Assembly: GCA_024635605.1 (NCBI GenBank)
Contig: JAGXIR010000190.1
Location: 1-37,521 of the forward strand
Source of the DNA: Sunxiuqinia sp.
GTDB taxonomy: Bacteria; Bacteroidota; Bacteroidia; Bacteroidales; Prolixibacteraceae
Direction: 5' to 3'
DNA: 37,521 nucleotides
This document shows positions 25,195 to 32,793 of the stretch, in pieces. Within the stretch, counting starts at the first letter, position 1. Each line of letters starts with the position of its first letter. The position numbers and the translations under genes were made by a program. The notes beneath the pieces are model-generated. The model ran no database searches. It had not been told where the DNA came from and was given only the letters and a program-made list of their open reading frames with translations.

Positions 25195-28100
25195 TTAAAA
25201 GCTTAGGTTAACACCGGCAATGAACGAACGCGACTGCGGATAAGTGCCCATGTCCATCAGGTCGGTCGATTCCGGATCCAGTCCGCTGTAATTGGTGATT
25301 GTAAACACATTTTGGGCGGAAATATAAAGCCTGATGTTCTTTAAGCCAAACTTGTGAATCTTGGACAACGAATAGCCCAACTCAACATTTTTCAGGCGCA
25401 GAAAAGAAGCATCTTCAATATAAATACTGGAAATTCTGCTGCTTCCATTATCGGTGAAACTAACACGCGGCCTGCTGTTGGTTGATCCCTCGCCGTCCCA
25501 ACTGTCGAGTATCCCGGTGGTGTAGTTAAACGGGCGTGTATCGTAATCAACAATCTTTTTCGAATCGTTGTAACGGTCCACCTGCCCAATTCCCTGAAAG
25601 AGGAAAGACAAGTCAAATCGTTTGTACGATCCGGAAAGATTCAGCCCATACAAAATTCCGGGATTGGGATCGCCAATAAAACCACGGTCGTTGTCATCGA
25701 TCTTGCCATCAGCATTTAAATCTTTGAAACGGATGTCGCCCGGAACAACTGTTGGGTTGGCGGTCTCAAAAAGATGTTCGTCAATTTCAGCATTATTCTG
25801 GTAGATTCCGTCAAAGACATATCCGTAATAGGCATTTAGTGGTTGCCCAACTTCGGTGCGGGTAACCTGTCCAATCATGCTGGGCAGGTTCGGGTGCAAT
25901 TTTTCAACCTTGTTTTTAACGGTTGAAAAGTTGGCATTGATGCTATACTTAAACGTCCTTTCACTATTTCGCAAGGTCACACCAAACTCAAGCCCTTTAT
26001 TACTGACCTCACCGGCATTCACAATGGTTGGCTGCACATCGCCAACGATTTTTGGCAACGAAATGGGCAGCAAAATATCAGTGGTGTTTTTTTGGAAATA
26101 ATCAACCGACAAATACAATTTATTTTTGAAAAAGCCGGCATCGACACCATAGTTGTACTGCATGGTGGTTTCCCATTTCAGATCGGAATTCCCATACCTG
26201 GAAATCAAATATTTGTCGCCGTCTTTTTTGATGAGGGTGAGGTAGGCATAATTGTCAATCTCCTGGTTACCGAGTTGGCCAACGCTTGCCCGGAGTTTCA
26301 GGTCGGAAAGCCAGTCGTATTGCGCCATGAAATCTTCTTCAGAAAGTTTCCATCCTGCGGAAACCGAAGGGAAGTAACCCCACTGGTTGTCTTCGGCAAA
26401 ACGCGAAGACGCATCAGCCCTGAAATTTGCCGTGAGCATATATTTTGAATCATACACATAGGTTGCCGAGGCAAAGAATGACAACAACGACCATTCGGAG
26501 CCTGAGCCACCGTTCCACAAATCCTGTTCGGTGCTTCCAAAATCGATGTAAGTGAATTTCTCTGTGTCGTATTCGTAACGCCTTCTGGACGCATTGATAC
26601 TTGACGCATAATTGGTGATAAACTCACTTCCAACCAAAGCGTTAATGGCATGTTTTCCAATGGTTTTGTTAAGGTTCAACGTATTGTTCCAGGAGACAGT
26701 CAGTGCTTCGCCACGGTCTTCATTCAACCCATTTGGACGGTTTTGCCGGCCCGTGCCTTGATCGAGCTCATTGCCGCCACCATCATCATCTCCAAAGTTT
26801 CGGTAGAATGCCTTGTTGTGGGTGAAATTCAAATCGATACCAACGCTGGTTCTGAACTTCAGCGACTTATCTTTTAAGAAATACACCTCGCCATAAAGAT
26901 TGCCAAAGGTTTTGAAGTTGGATCGTTTATCATCCGTAAAATAAGCCAGTGCGACCGGATTTTGGGTCCACTCGTATTTGTCACTTTCCCATCCTCCGTT
27001 GTCCCGGTTATTGTGAAGGTAAAACGGCAAATCGGTAAACGGGTCGCTTTCCGAATAAGTGGGATCGCTTGGGTCTTTATAAACAGAAATGAGCGGTGGG
27101 CGCAGCAAAGCATGGCGTATAATTCCCGGCGCATCGCCTTTGGACGACAATTTATCCTGGGCGGCATATGAAAGCTGCAAATTGGTCCCGATTTTAATCC
27201 GGTCAGTCAAATCAGCATTGATATTGGTCCTGAAGTTATATCGTTGGTATTTGTCGTTGTCAAAAACAACAATACCATCCTGGTCGTAATAACCTGCTGA
27301 AATCAGGTATTGCAATTTTTCGTTGCCGCCACTTGCCGTAAGCTGGATATTTTGAGAATAGCCCGGCTCAAAAACTTCATCCAGCCAATCGGTGTTGGCG
27401 AAATCTGCTCTTCCTTTGTCGGCTGTATAAGGGTTTGTTCCGCCGTAACCGGCATTGTTCCATGCTTTTTCAACAACATGCATATACTGCTCCGTGTTTA
27501 ACAAGCTTGGTAGGTTTACCGCATTTTGAACACCGCGGTAGTAATTGACATCAAACACAGACCTCCCTTTTACACCACTTTTGGTAGTAATGATGATTAC
27601 CCCGGCAGAAGCACGCGATCCGTAAATTGCGGCGGCAGAAGCATCTTTCAGCACAGTCATCGACTGAATATCAGCCGGGTTTAAAAAGCTTAGTTCGCGG
27701 GTGGGCACGCCATCAACGATGTACAGCGGGTTGTTATTTCCAATTGTTCCCTCACCCCTGATGCGGATATTTATCTCATCTCCCGGAGCACCGGTACTTT
27801 GACTTACCTGCACACCAGCCACCTGCCCCTGTAAAGCCTGCGACAGATCAGCAACCCGACGCTTTGACATATCGTCAACATTCACAGGCGATACCGCGCC
27901 AGTCAGTGTTGATTTTTTCTGAACAGAATAGCCAACCACAATCACTTCATCAACGCCCACCATTTCTTCTTCCAGCACGACGTTTACAACTGTTCTTCCG
28001 GCAACAGATACTTCCTGGCTTCGCATTCCTACAAAAGAAAAAACCAGCGTTCCATCGGCAGGCACATCTGAAACGGAATAATTACCATCAAAATCAGTGA

Positions 28101-28581
28101 CTGTTCCCTGCATCGTTCCCTTCAATAAAACAGTTACCCCGGGGAGCGATTCTCCGGAAGCATCGGTGACCCGACCATTGATTGTTCTGGCCTGTTGCTG
28201 AGTATTCAAGCGATCGGTTTTGCCATACAGCATGATTAACCGATCCGATACCTCGTAGGTAATTCCTGAACCATCAAATAAAGCTTTCAGCGTATTGTCT
28301 ATACTTTGATTTTGTATGGAAAGATCCACTTTTCGATCCAAATCAATGAATTCTGAACTGTAAGCAAATCGATACTTGCTTTGAGTTTCGATGGCTTGCA
28401 TCACGTCGCGAACTGCTACATTTTGCAGCTTGAGGTTGAGCTTCGTATTTTGACCATAGGAACTTGCAGTTACCTGCAGGAGCCCGGCCAGAAGAAAGAG
28501 AAACGTTAACCGCATAATTCTTCCCGTTTGAGATTTAACAATTGGGGACAAGAATCCCCAGATTCCTAATTTTTTTTTCAT
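25195..28581 (-). CDS. susC: SusC/RagA family TonB-dependent glycan transporter with STN domain
   Basis: The outer-membrane TonB-dependent channel of the SusCD pair, about 1128 residues. I prefer ATG 28581 (MKKKLGIW) because it matches the usual SusC start; ATG 28620 adds 13 residues in frame. A signal segment (IMRLTFLFLLAGLLQV) is followed by an STN signalling domain (KLNLKLQNVAVRDVMQAIE to DRLIMLYG), a carboxypeptidase-D-like domain (INGRVTDASGESLPGVTV), a TonB-box region (VDEVIVVGYS), the plug (DAASAAAIYGSRASAGVIIITTK-type text) and the barrel, ending SFIAGVNLSF. The STN domain contacts the FecR anti-sigma encoded just upstream, so glycan uptake should trigger the ECF sigma. Confidence 0.95.
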   Translation of the reverse strand: MKKKLGIWGFLSPIVKSQTGRIMRLTFLFLLAGLLQVTASSYGQNTKLNLKLQNVAVRDVMQAIETQSKYRFAYSSEFIDLDRKVDLSIQNQSIDNTLKALFDGSGITYEVSDRLIMLYGKTDRLNTQQQARTINGRVTDASGESLPGVTVLLKGTMQGTVTDFDGNYSVSDVPADGTLVFSFVGMRSQEVSVAGRTVVNVVLEEEMVGVDEVIVVGYSVQKKSTLTGAVSPVNVDDMSKRRVADLSQALQGQVAGVQVSQSTGAPGDEINIRIRGEGTIGNNNPLYIVDGVPTRELSFLNPADIQSMTVLKDASAAAIYGSRASAGVIIITTKSGVKGRSVFDVNYYRGVQNAVNLPSLLNTEQYMHVVEKAWNNAGYGGTNPYTADKGRADFANTDWLDEVFEPGYSQNIQLTASGGNEKLQYLISAGYYDQDGIVVFDNDKYQRYNFRTNINADLTDRIKIGTNLQLSYAAQDKLSSKGDAPGIIRHALLRPPLISVYKDPSDPTYSESDPFTDLPFYLHNNRDNGGWESDKYEWTQNPVALAYFTDDKRSNFKTFGNLYGEVYFLKDKSLKFRTSVGIDLNFTHNKAFYRNFGDDDGGGNELDQGTGRQNRPNGLNEDRGEALTVSWNNTLNLNKTIGKHAINALVGSEFITNYASSINASRRRYEYDTEKFTYIDFGSTEQDLWNGGSGSEWSLLSFFASATYVYDSKYMLTANFRADASSRFAEDNQWGYFPSVSAGWKLSEEDFMAQYDWLSDLKLRASVGQLGNQEIDNYAYLTLIKKDGDKYLISRYGNSDLKWETTMQYNYGVDAGFFKNKLYLSVDYFQKNTTDILLPISLPKIVGDVQPTIVNAGEVSNKGLEFGVTLRNSERTFKYSINANFSTVKNKVEKLHPNLPSMIGQVTRTEVGQPLNAYYGYVFDGIYQNNAEIDEHLFETANPTVVPGDIRFKDLNADGKIDDNDRGFIGDPNPGILYGLNLSGSYKRFDLSFLFQGIGQVDRYNDSKKIVDYDTRPFNYTTGILDSWDGEGSTNSRPRVSFTDNGSSRISSIYIEDASFLRLKNVELGYSLSKIHKFGLKNIRLYISAQNVFTITNYSGLDPESTDLMDMGTYPQSRSFIAGVNLSF

Positions 28582-28594
28582 AATTTTGAACTGA

Positions 28595-28676
28595 ATTAAA
28601 AGGTTTTTAAAATTTGTCATCGACCAATGACATGTTAGACCTCAGGAAAGTGTTACAGCACTTTCCTGTTTTTTTT
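28595..28676 (+). ncRNA. Predicted antisense sRNA opposite the susC leader
   Basis: The plus strand, opposite all surrounding genes, carries a perfect 10-base stem CAGGAAAGTG (28643-28652) / CACTTTCCTG (28659-28668) followed by eight T: a canonical terminator with no plus-strand gene before it. TAATTTTG at 28581-28588 matches the -7 box TAnnTTTG and would start an RNA near 28595, about 80 bases long and complementary to the susC leader and start region. Bacteroides ECF/anti-sigma PULs are known to carry such an antisense RNA (DonS) at this place. The RNA ends are inferred, and no -33 box sits at the ideal spacing. Confidence 0.45.
28643..28676 (+). terminator. Perfect hairpin plus T8 in the fecR-susC gap
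   Basis: CAGGAAAGTG-ttacag-CACTTTCCTG followed by TTTTTTTT. On the minus strand the hairpin is preceded by A8 and followed by AGGTC, so it cannot terminate the fecR transcript by the usual mechanism. Confidence 0.8.
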
Positions 28677-28684
28677 AGACTCAT

Positions 28685-29656
28685 TTAGTGCTTCATATAC
28701 TTCAATTTAATGATGTTTCCTTCTTGCTGTGCTTTGACTGGAGAAATCCGCTCAATTAAATGAATCACTTCTGCCAGCGATTCCCCTTCAATACTAAACG
28801 TATAAGGAAGATCCTTCACCAACGGATCAACTTCAAACTTTTGATTGTATCTCCGCTCCAGTTTAACAACCAGTTGCTCCAGTGGCAATTCGAAGATATT
28901 TAATATGCCATTTTTCCAAGACGTGTAATTCGCTGGTTTAACTTTCCTGGTTTGGATGGTGTTGGTGTTTTTATTAAAAACGGCCAGCTCTTCCGGTTTC
29001 AGGCTGGTGATAAATTTATCTGATGCCGATTGGATATCCACACTCCCCTCCTCCAGTACCACATTCACCTCATTCAGATCGTCGTAATTGGAAACGCCAA
29101 ATTGGGTGCCGGTCACCTTCACTTTCAGGGCTCCCAAATCAACAATAAACGGATTCTTGCGATTTTTGGCCACTTCAAAATAAGCTTCGCCCTGAACCTG
29201 AATTGCTCTGTTGTGAATCCCGTATTGGTTGTCGTAAGTTAATTTGGTATCGGCATTGACCCAGATTTTACTTCCATCGGGTAGGATCACCGTTGACATT
29301 TGCCCCAGATCCGTATGAATCTGGGTGAGTTGAAGTTCGGTATTGAACGGCTTATTGTACACCAACACAGCCCCTGACAAACCGACCACCAACAAGGCAA
29401 TGGCCGCGTAGCGGTACCAGTTCAGCAAACGTGCCGACCGCTTCAGCTGCTGCTTTTCCTTTAAGCGTTCACGAAGGCGAACTTGCCCCATGTCTGATGT
29501 TCGCCCTTCCCGGCTCAATTGCCTTTCTTTCCACCACCTGGCTTTTTCCGAATCAAAAACCTGTTGGTGTTCTTTTTCCCGAAGCCAGTCAAGCAAGGCT
29601 TGCTGCTCTTTTCCCAGCAGTTTACCTTCTAAATATTGTTGTATTTTCTCTTTCAT
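28685..29656 (-). CDS. FecR-family anti-sigma factor
   Basis: An inner-membrane anti-sigma/sigma regulator of 323 residues. Residues 1-80 form the cytoplasmic sigma-binding part, 83-100 are a single membrane span (AAIALLVVGLSGAVLVY), and the periplasmic FecR domain follows (TVILPDGSKIWVNADTKLTY, GEAYFEVAKN, VTGTQFGVSNY, VVLEEGSVDI). The last 80 residues match the DUF4974 end of Bacteroidota FecR proteins (LEQLVVKLERRYNQKFEV). It should pass a signal from the SusC STN domain to the ECF sigma. Unusually, about 700 bases of repeat-like DNA separate it from the sigma gene. Confidence 0.94.
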   Translation of the reverse strand: MKEKIQQYLEGKLLGKEQQALLDWLREKEHQQVFDSEKARWWKERQLSREGRTSDMGQVRLRERLKEKQQLKRSARLLNWYRYAAIALLVVGLSGAVLVYNKPFNTELQLTQIHTDLGQMSTVILPDGSKIWVNADTKLTYDNQYGIHNRAIQVQGEAYFEVAKNRKNPFIVDLGALKVKVTGTQFGVSNYDDLNEVNVVLEEGSVDIQSASDKFITSLKPEELAVFNKNTNTIQTRKVKPANYTSWKNGILNIFELPLEQLVVKLERRYNQKFEVDPLVKDLPYTFSIEGESLAEVIHLIERISPVKAQQEGNIIKLKYMKH

Positions 29657-29799
29657 TATCGATTAGCCTTTCAATATCAATACACGGGAACTCAAAAATC
29701 CCTACCCCCTTGGAGAGAATTATTTTTCTTGGATCAATTAATTCGTATTTGCTAGATTTATGCAATAGAACAAAGAGAACAACGAATAGCATCTATACT

Positions 29800-30345
29800 C
29801 AGGTCCCCCCGGGCCGCGTTGGTGGGGCTTTGCCCCAAGCCCCAGTTCCTTTTTTGCCTTGATGCCAAAAAGGAACCAAAAAAGATCAAGGCTGACGATG
29901 CTTTGGCTGGAAAACTACGGATCAGTCACTCCCCGAAAACCAACTCCGATCCTGACTACAGGATCGTCAAACAGGCTTTTCTTAGCCAGTGCCATCGCGG
30001 TTTCCTTCCCTTGTTTTCCATAGCCAAACCCTCGTAGGCCGCCTAAGCCCGCCTGCTTGAAACGCCATCCTGCAAACTTGATGAAAGATCGAAATCCTTA
30101 AGCCCCACACTTCGCCTTGTGAAAGCAGCGATGGCCGATAACGGCGGCACCGGAGTTCGCACTGTCGCCGGCGGTTGGATTACCTGCCCTTGTCAAAGGG
30201 TAGGTGTTCCGATGTCCATCGGAACGGAAGGGTCAAAAAGCAGTCCACTGCTCTTGGTGTATTTGGCCAACAGATTCCGAAACAAGTTCGGAAAGACACT
30301 TCTTTAATCGAATGCCCCAATGAAAGGCCCCGCGATATTTCGGCA
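29800..30345. repeat. Hairpin-rich intergenic element between sigma and anti-sigma
   Basis: A train of hairpins in GC-richer DNA: TGGGGC-ttt-GCCCCA (29823-29837), GTTCCTTTTTTG/CAAAAAGGAAC (29845-29876), CGATCCTG-acta-CAGGATCG (29947-29966), ACCTGCCCTT/AAGGGTAGGT (30182-30205), GTTCCGATG-tc-CATCGGAAC (30206-30225) and TTCCGAA/TTCGGAA near 30276-30296. Short frames here have no coding character. The text GGGGCTTTGCCCC followed by AGTTCCTTTTTT resembles a repeat I recall from many Bacteroidota intergenic regions, which I cannot verify here. It fills most of the gap from 29657 to 30358; the rest is AT-rich with no gene. Confidence 0.65.
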
Positions 30346-30358
30346 TAAGGATGGTCAC

Positions 30359-30952
30359 TTACCTGAGAATCATCAAAATAAGTAAGGAAAGTTCGGGGAA
30401 CCGGGCAATTAAATCCTGACGCAGGTGGTTCCTGGCTTTGGCCAAATTTTTCTCCACCGCTTTAAGTGAGATCCCAAGCTCGTCGGCCACATCCTGCTGC
30501 CGGCATCCTTCGATTTTACATTTCACCAAGATTTGATTCTGCCGTTCGGGAAGGCGGTCGATGGCATTTTTCAGGGCTTCGAACAATTGTTCTTCAAGCG
30601 TTTTGTCTTCTCTCCCCGAAAAGTCGATTTGATACAAATGCTGCAATTCGCTCCACGAGTATTCATCCAGCGAGAAAGACTCTGCCTGCAATTTTTGATC
30701 GCGAATATGGTTTAAACAATGATTTCGAAGGATGGTAAACAACAGGCTTTCGACTGATCGATCCGGCTGGATCAGCGCTCTTTTTTCCCACAACCGCACA
30801 TAGGCATTTTGAACAAGATCCTCAACCAGAACATGATCTTTGATAAAAATCTTGCAATAGTTTTTTAAGCGAGCCGCCGTTAACGAATACAAGGTATCAT
30901 AACTGCCTGGAATGCCGTTTTTGAGATCAATATTTAAGGACTTATCAATCAT
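30359..30952 (-). CDS. ECF sigma-70 factor
   Basis: An extracytoplasmic-function RNA polymerase sigma factor of 197 residues. Region 2 lies at about 20-85 (YCKIFIKDHVLVEDLVQNAYVRLWEKR, LLFTILRNHCLNHIRDQ) and region 4 at about 125-180 (IDRLPERQNQILVKCKIEGCRQQDVADELGISLKAVEKNLAKAR). No extra domains. The neighbouring FecR and STN-SusC make it the output of a trans-envelope glycan-sensing pathway, with the susC promoter as the expected target. It would be held inactive by FecR until the glycan binds. Its gene is first in the locus. Confidence 0.95.
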   Translation of the reverse strand: MIDKSLNIDLKNGIPGSYDTLYSLTAARLKNYCKIFIKDHVLVEDLVQNAYVRLWEKRALIQPDRSVESLLFTILRNHCLNHIRDQKLQAESFSLDEYSWSELQHLYQIDFSGREDKTLEEQLFEALKNAIDRLPERQNQILVKCKIEGCRQQDVADELGISLKAVEKNLAKARNHLRQDLIARFPELSLLILMILR

Positions 30953-30972
30953 TTCCGATTTTTACCGCCGGT

Positions 30973-31002
30973 GCAATGTATGAAAAAAGAGCAACTTTTC
31001 AA
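30973..31002 (-). promoter_or_regulatory. Possible promoter of the ECF sigma gene
   Basis: On the minus strand TTG (31002-31000) is spaced exactly 19 bases from TACATTGC (30980-30973), a partial match to TAnnTTTG. It lies about 20 bases before the sigma ATG. Spacing is ideal, but the -7 box is imperfect. Confidence 0.3.
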
Positions 31003-31078
31003 GCCGGTAGTTCTAGCCGATCCCGGAGATTACATCCGTCCTGGCCTCTTGCAGATGCTGGAATTACTTCCACTTTGA
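30980..31078 (+). pseudogene. 32-residue frame resembling the start of a receiver domain
   Basis: An ATG frame encodes KKEQLFKPVVLADPGDYIRP followed by GLLQMLELLPL and a stop. The pattern VVLAD-x-x-x-x-I-R-x-G-L-x-x-M-L-E is that of the first strand and helix of NarL/LuxR-type response regulators (VVLADDHPLIR.GL..LLE). Only that part is present, and the second acidic residue is replaced. It may be a relic of a regulator or a chance likeness. It lies in the spacer between the ECF sigma and the HEAT gene. Confidence 0.3.
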
Positions 31079-31103
31079 CTCATTCGAAAAATTCTGGTTT
31101 CAC

Positions 31104-31133
31104 TTGCTATGTGTCAAAGTAGCATTAAATTTG
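31104..31133 (+). promoter_or_regulatory. Promoter of the HEAT-PorP operon
   Basis: TTG at 31104-31106 and a perfect TAAATTTG at 31126-31133 are separated by 19 bases, matching the Bacteroidota consensus. The -7 box is 20 bases before the ATG at 31153, giving a very short leader. Confidence 0.65.
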
Positions 31134-31152
31134 CAGCTTAAAGTAAAAGCTC

Positions 31153-31701
31153 ATGACGAAAGAGACATCAAAAAAAATCAGCATACGCACCATTGAACGC
31201 TTAAATTCGGACAATACCGACACGGCAGTTCATGCCATTGCGGAACTTAAAGAAAAGGGGAACGTCAATTACATTCCGGTTTTGGTTGAATTGCTGCACA
31301 CCTCCAACAGCCCCGAGGTGAAATCACAAGTCCGCATGCTGTTCGCCGAAATTAAGCAAAGTGATGCCATTCCGTTGCTTATTCAGGCCATCGAAAATAA
31401 AAAGTACGCCAACGAATTACAGCCATTGGTTTCGGCCTGTTGGGAAAACGGACTGGATTACAGCATGCACCTGTCCTTGTTTATTGATCTGGTGATTGAC
31501 CAGGAATTACTCATCGCCTTTGAGGCCTACACAGTGATCACCAACATGTCGGGGAGAATCTCGAAAGAGATTTTGGAAAAAGAAAGCCGCAAGCTGAAGG
31601 AGGCCATGCTGCAGACCACCGAGCAAAAAAAGGAGTTGATGCACGACTTGTTGCACTTCCTTCCTGCATTTGAAAGAGGAATTGAACCCCAGGCATACTA
31701 A
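31153..31701 (+). CDS. HEAT-repeat protein
   Basis: A small helical protein of 182 residues with no signal peptide or membrane span, so probably cytoplasmic. Two HEAT-like helical pairs are visible: TAVHAIAELKEKGNVNYIPVLVELLH and SPEVKSQVRMLFAEIKQSDAIPLLIQAIE. The rest is further helix pairs and a charged tail (EKESRKLKEAMLQTTEQKKE). HEAT scaffolds bind protein partners; no catalytic motif is present. It ends 19 bases before the first PorP/SprF gene, so the three genes form an operon. Its partner is unknown. Confidence 0.8.
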   Translation: MTKETSKKISIRTIERLNSDNTDTAVHAIAELKEKGNVNYIPVLVELLHTSNSPEVKSQVRMLFAEIKQSDAIPLLIQAIENKKYANELQPLVSACWENGLDYSMHLSLFIDLVIDQELLIAFEAYTVITNMSGRISKEILEKESRKLKEAMLQTTEQKKELMHDLLHFLPAFERGIEPQAY

Positions 31702-31720
31702 TCATTAAAATGAAATACCA

Positions 31721-32683
31721 GTGAATCGATCCGGAATGATCTTGATCTTTCTTGTGTTCATCACCCTCCTCCAACCAGGCAGGGCGCAAGAGTTCAGTGA
31801 CATTCAGCGCTACACCACACCCATTTTGCTCAACCCGTCGTTTGTTGGGGCAACCCGTGGCGACCGCTTGATGGTGGCGCTGCAAAGCACCCGGCGCCAA
31901 GACACACAAGCCTTGTTAAAACTGGCCAGTCACGACTTTTTTGTCCGAAATAAGTCGCTCGGATTGGGCTTTTTGGGCGGAATTCGAATGGACTATACCC
32001 AAGAGGTGTTTGCCCCTTTTGCTGAAGCTTCCATCGCCAAATATTTTCCCAAGGCCAACCGTAAGTATCTGATTCCATCCGTTACCCTGGGACTTCATCA
32101 ACCATTGCGGGAGTTGAGCGTGTTTGTCTCTGAACGGATCCTACAATCAGGAAGCTCGTCGCCGCTGGGCGGTTTTTTTGGAACCACCGAGCTGGTGGCA
32201 GGAGCAGGAATCTTATTTTCTGATTACCATGGCTCCGTTGGTATTTCGGGCAAAGCCAGGTGGTCCTTCAAAAAGAATCCACAAACTAACGAGTTAAGTA
32301 CGTATGTGTATAATCTGTTGCTGCATGCGGAAAAGATTTTCACCTGGCGTCAGCGGGGCTTGCTGTCGCGCAGCTACCTGATCCGGCCCCGCGCTGTACT
32401 GCATTACAGCACCGATTTTGTGCAGGCATTTGCCGAAGTAACCATTCAGCGAAAGCAGGTTGAAGCTGGTATCGGCTTTCTTCCGAATTTCGATACGGGC
32501 AACAGCCAGCTATCTTTGAACCTGGGTTACGACTTCAACGACTTTAAAGTGAATTACCTGGGCGCGATTTTAAACCGGCAAGGCCAGTTCATTCACCCGA
32601 TGCATAGTATAACCATCTCGGTCATTTTTCCTGAATTAACCCACTTTGACAAGGCTGTTCCCGCGCTAATCCGCAACCTATAG
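31721..32683 (+). CDS. PorP/SprF family outer-membrane protein (first copy)
   Basis: An outer-membrane barrel of the family linked to type IX secretion and gliding, 320 residues. It starts with GTG 31721, giving signal peptide NRSGMILIFLVFITLLQPGRAQ; ATG 31736 is the alternative. The mature start SDIQRYTTPILLNPSFVGAT is typical of the family. In gliding bacteria SprF is needed to bring its partner adhesin SprB to the surface, and PorP is needed in Porphyromonas secretion. A five-codon frame (ATG 31710) overlaps the GTG and could couple translation. No adhesin gene lies alongside. Confidence 0.82.
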   Translation: MNRSGMILIFLVFITLLQPGRAQEFSDIQRYTTPILLNPSFVGATRGDRLMVALQSTRRQDTQALLKLASHDFFVRNKSLGLGFLGGIRMDYTQEVFAPFAEASIAKYFPKANRKYLIPSVTLGLHQPLRELSVFVSERILQSGSSSPLGGFFGTTELVAGAGILFSDYHGSVGISGKARWSFKKNPQTNELSTYVYNLLLHAEKIFTWRQRGLLSRSYLIRPRAVLHYSTDFVQAFAEVTIQRKQVEAGIGFLPNFDTGNSQLSLNLGYDFNDFKVNYLGAILNRQGQFIHPMHSITISVIFPELTHFDKAVPALIRNL

Positions 32684-32793
32684 CTTGTTCAATTCCTGTT
32701 TTGCAGCACGAAGAGGCTTTCCTTCTGCGCGTTTCAATCATAAATGTTACTTTTACTGGCCGTAAAACCGGGCAACCCAAATCTGAATTTCGC

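Noticed and set aside
28643-28676. Hairpin as terminator of the fecR transcript
   Set aside because: The T-run is on the plus strand; on the fecR strand the hairpin is followed by AGGTC.
29819-30037. 72-codon plus-strand frame
   Set aside because: It lies in the hairpin-rich element, and such frames recur in this kind of repeat; no coding character.
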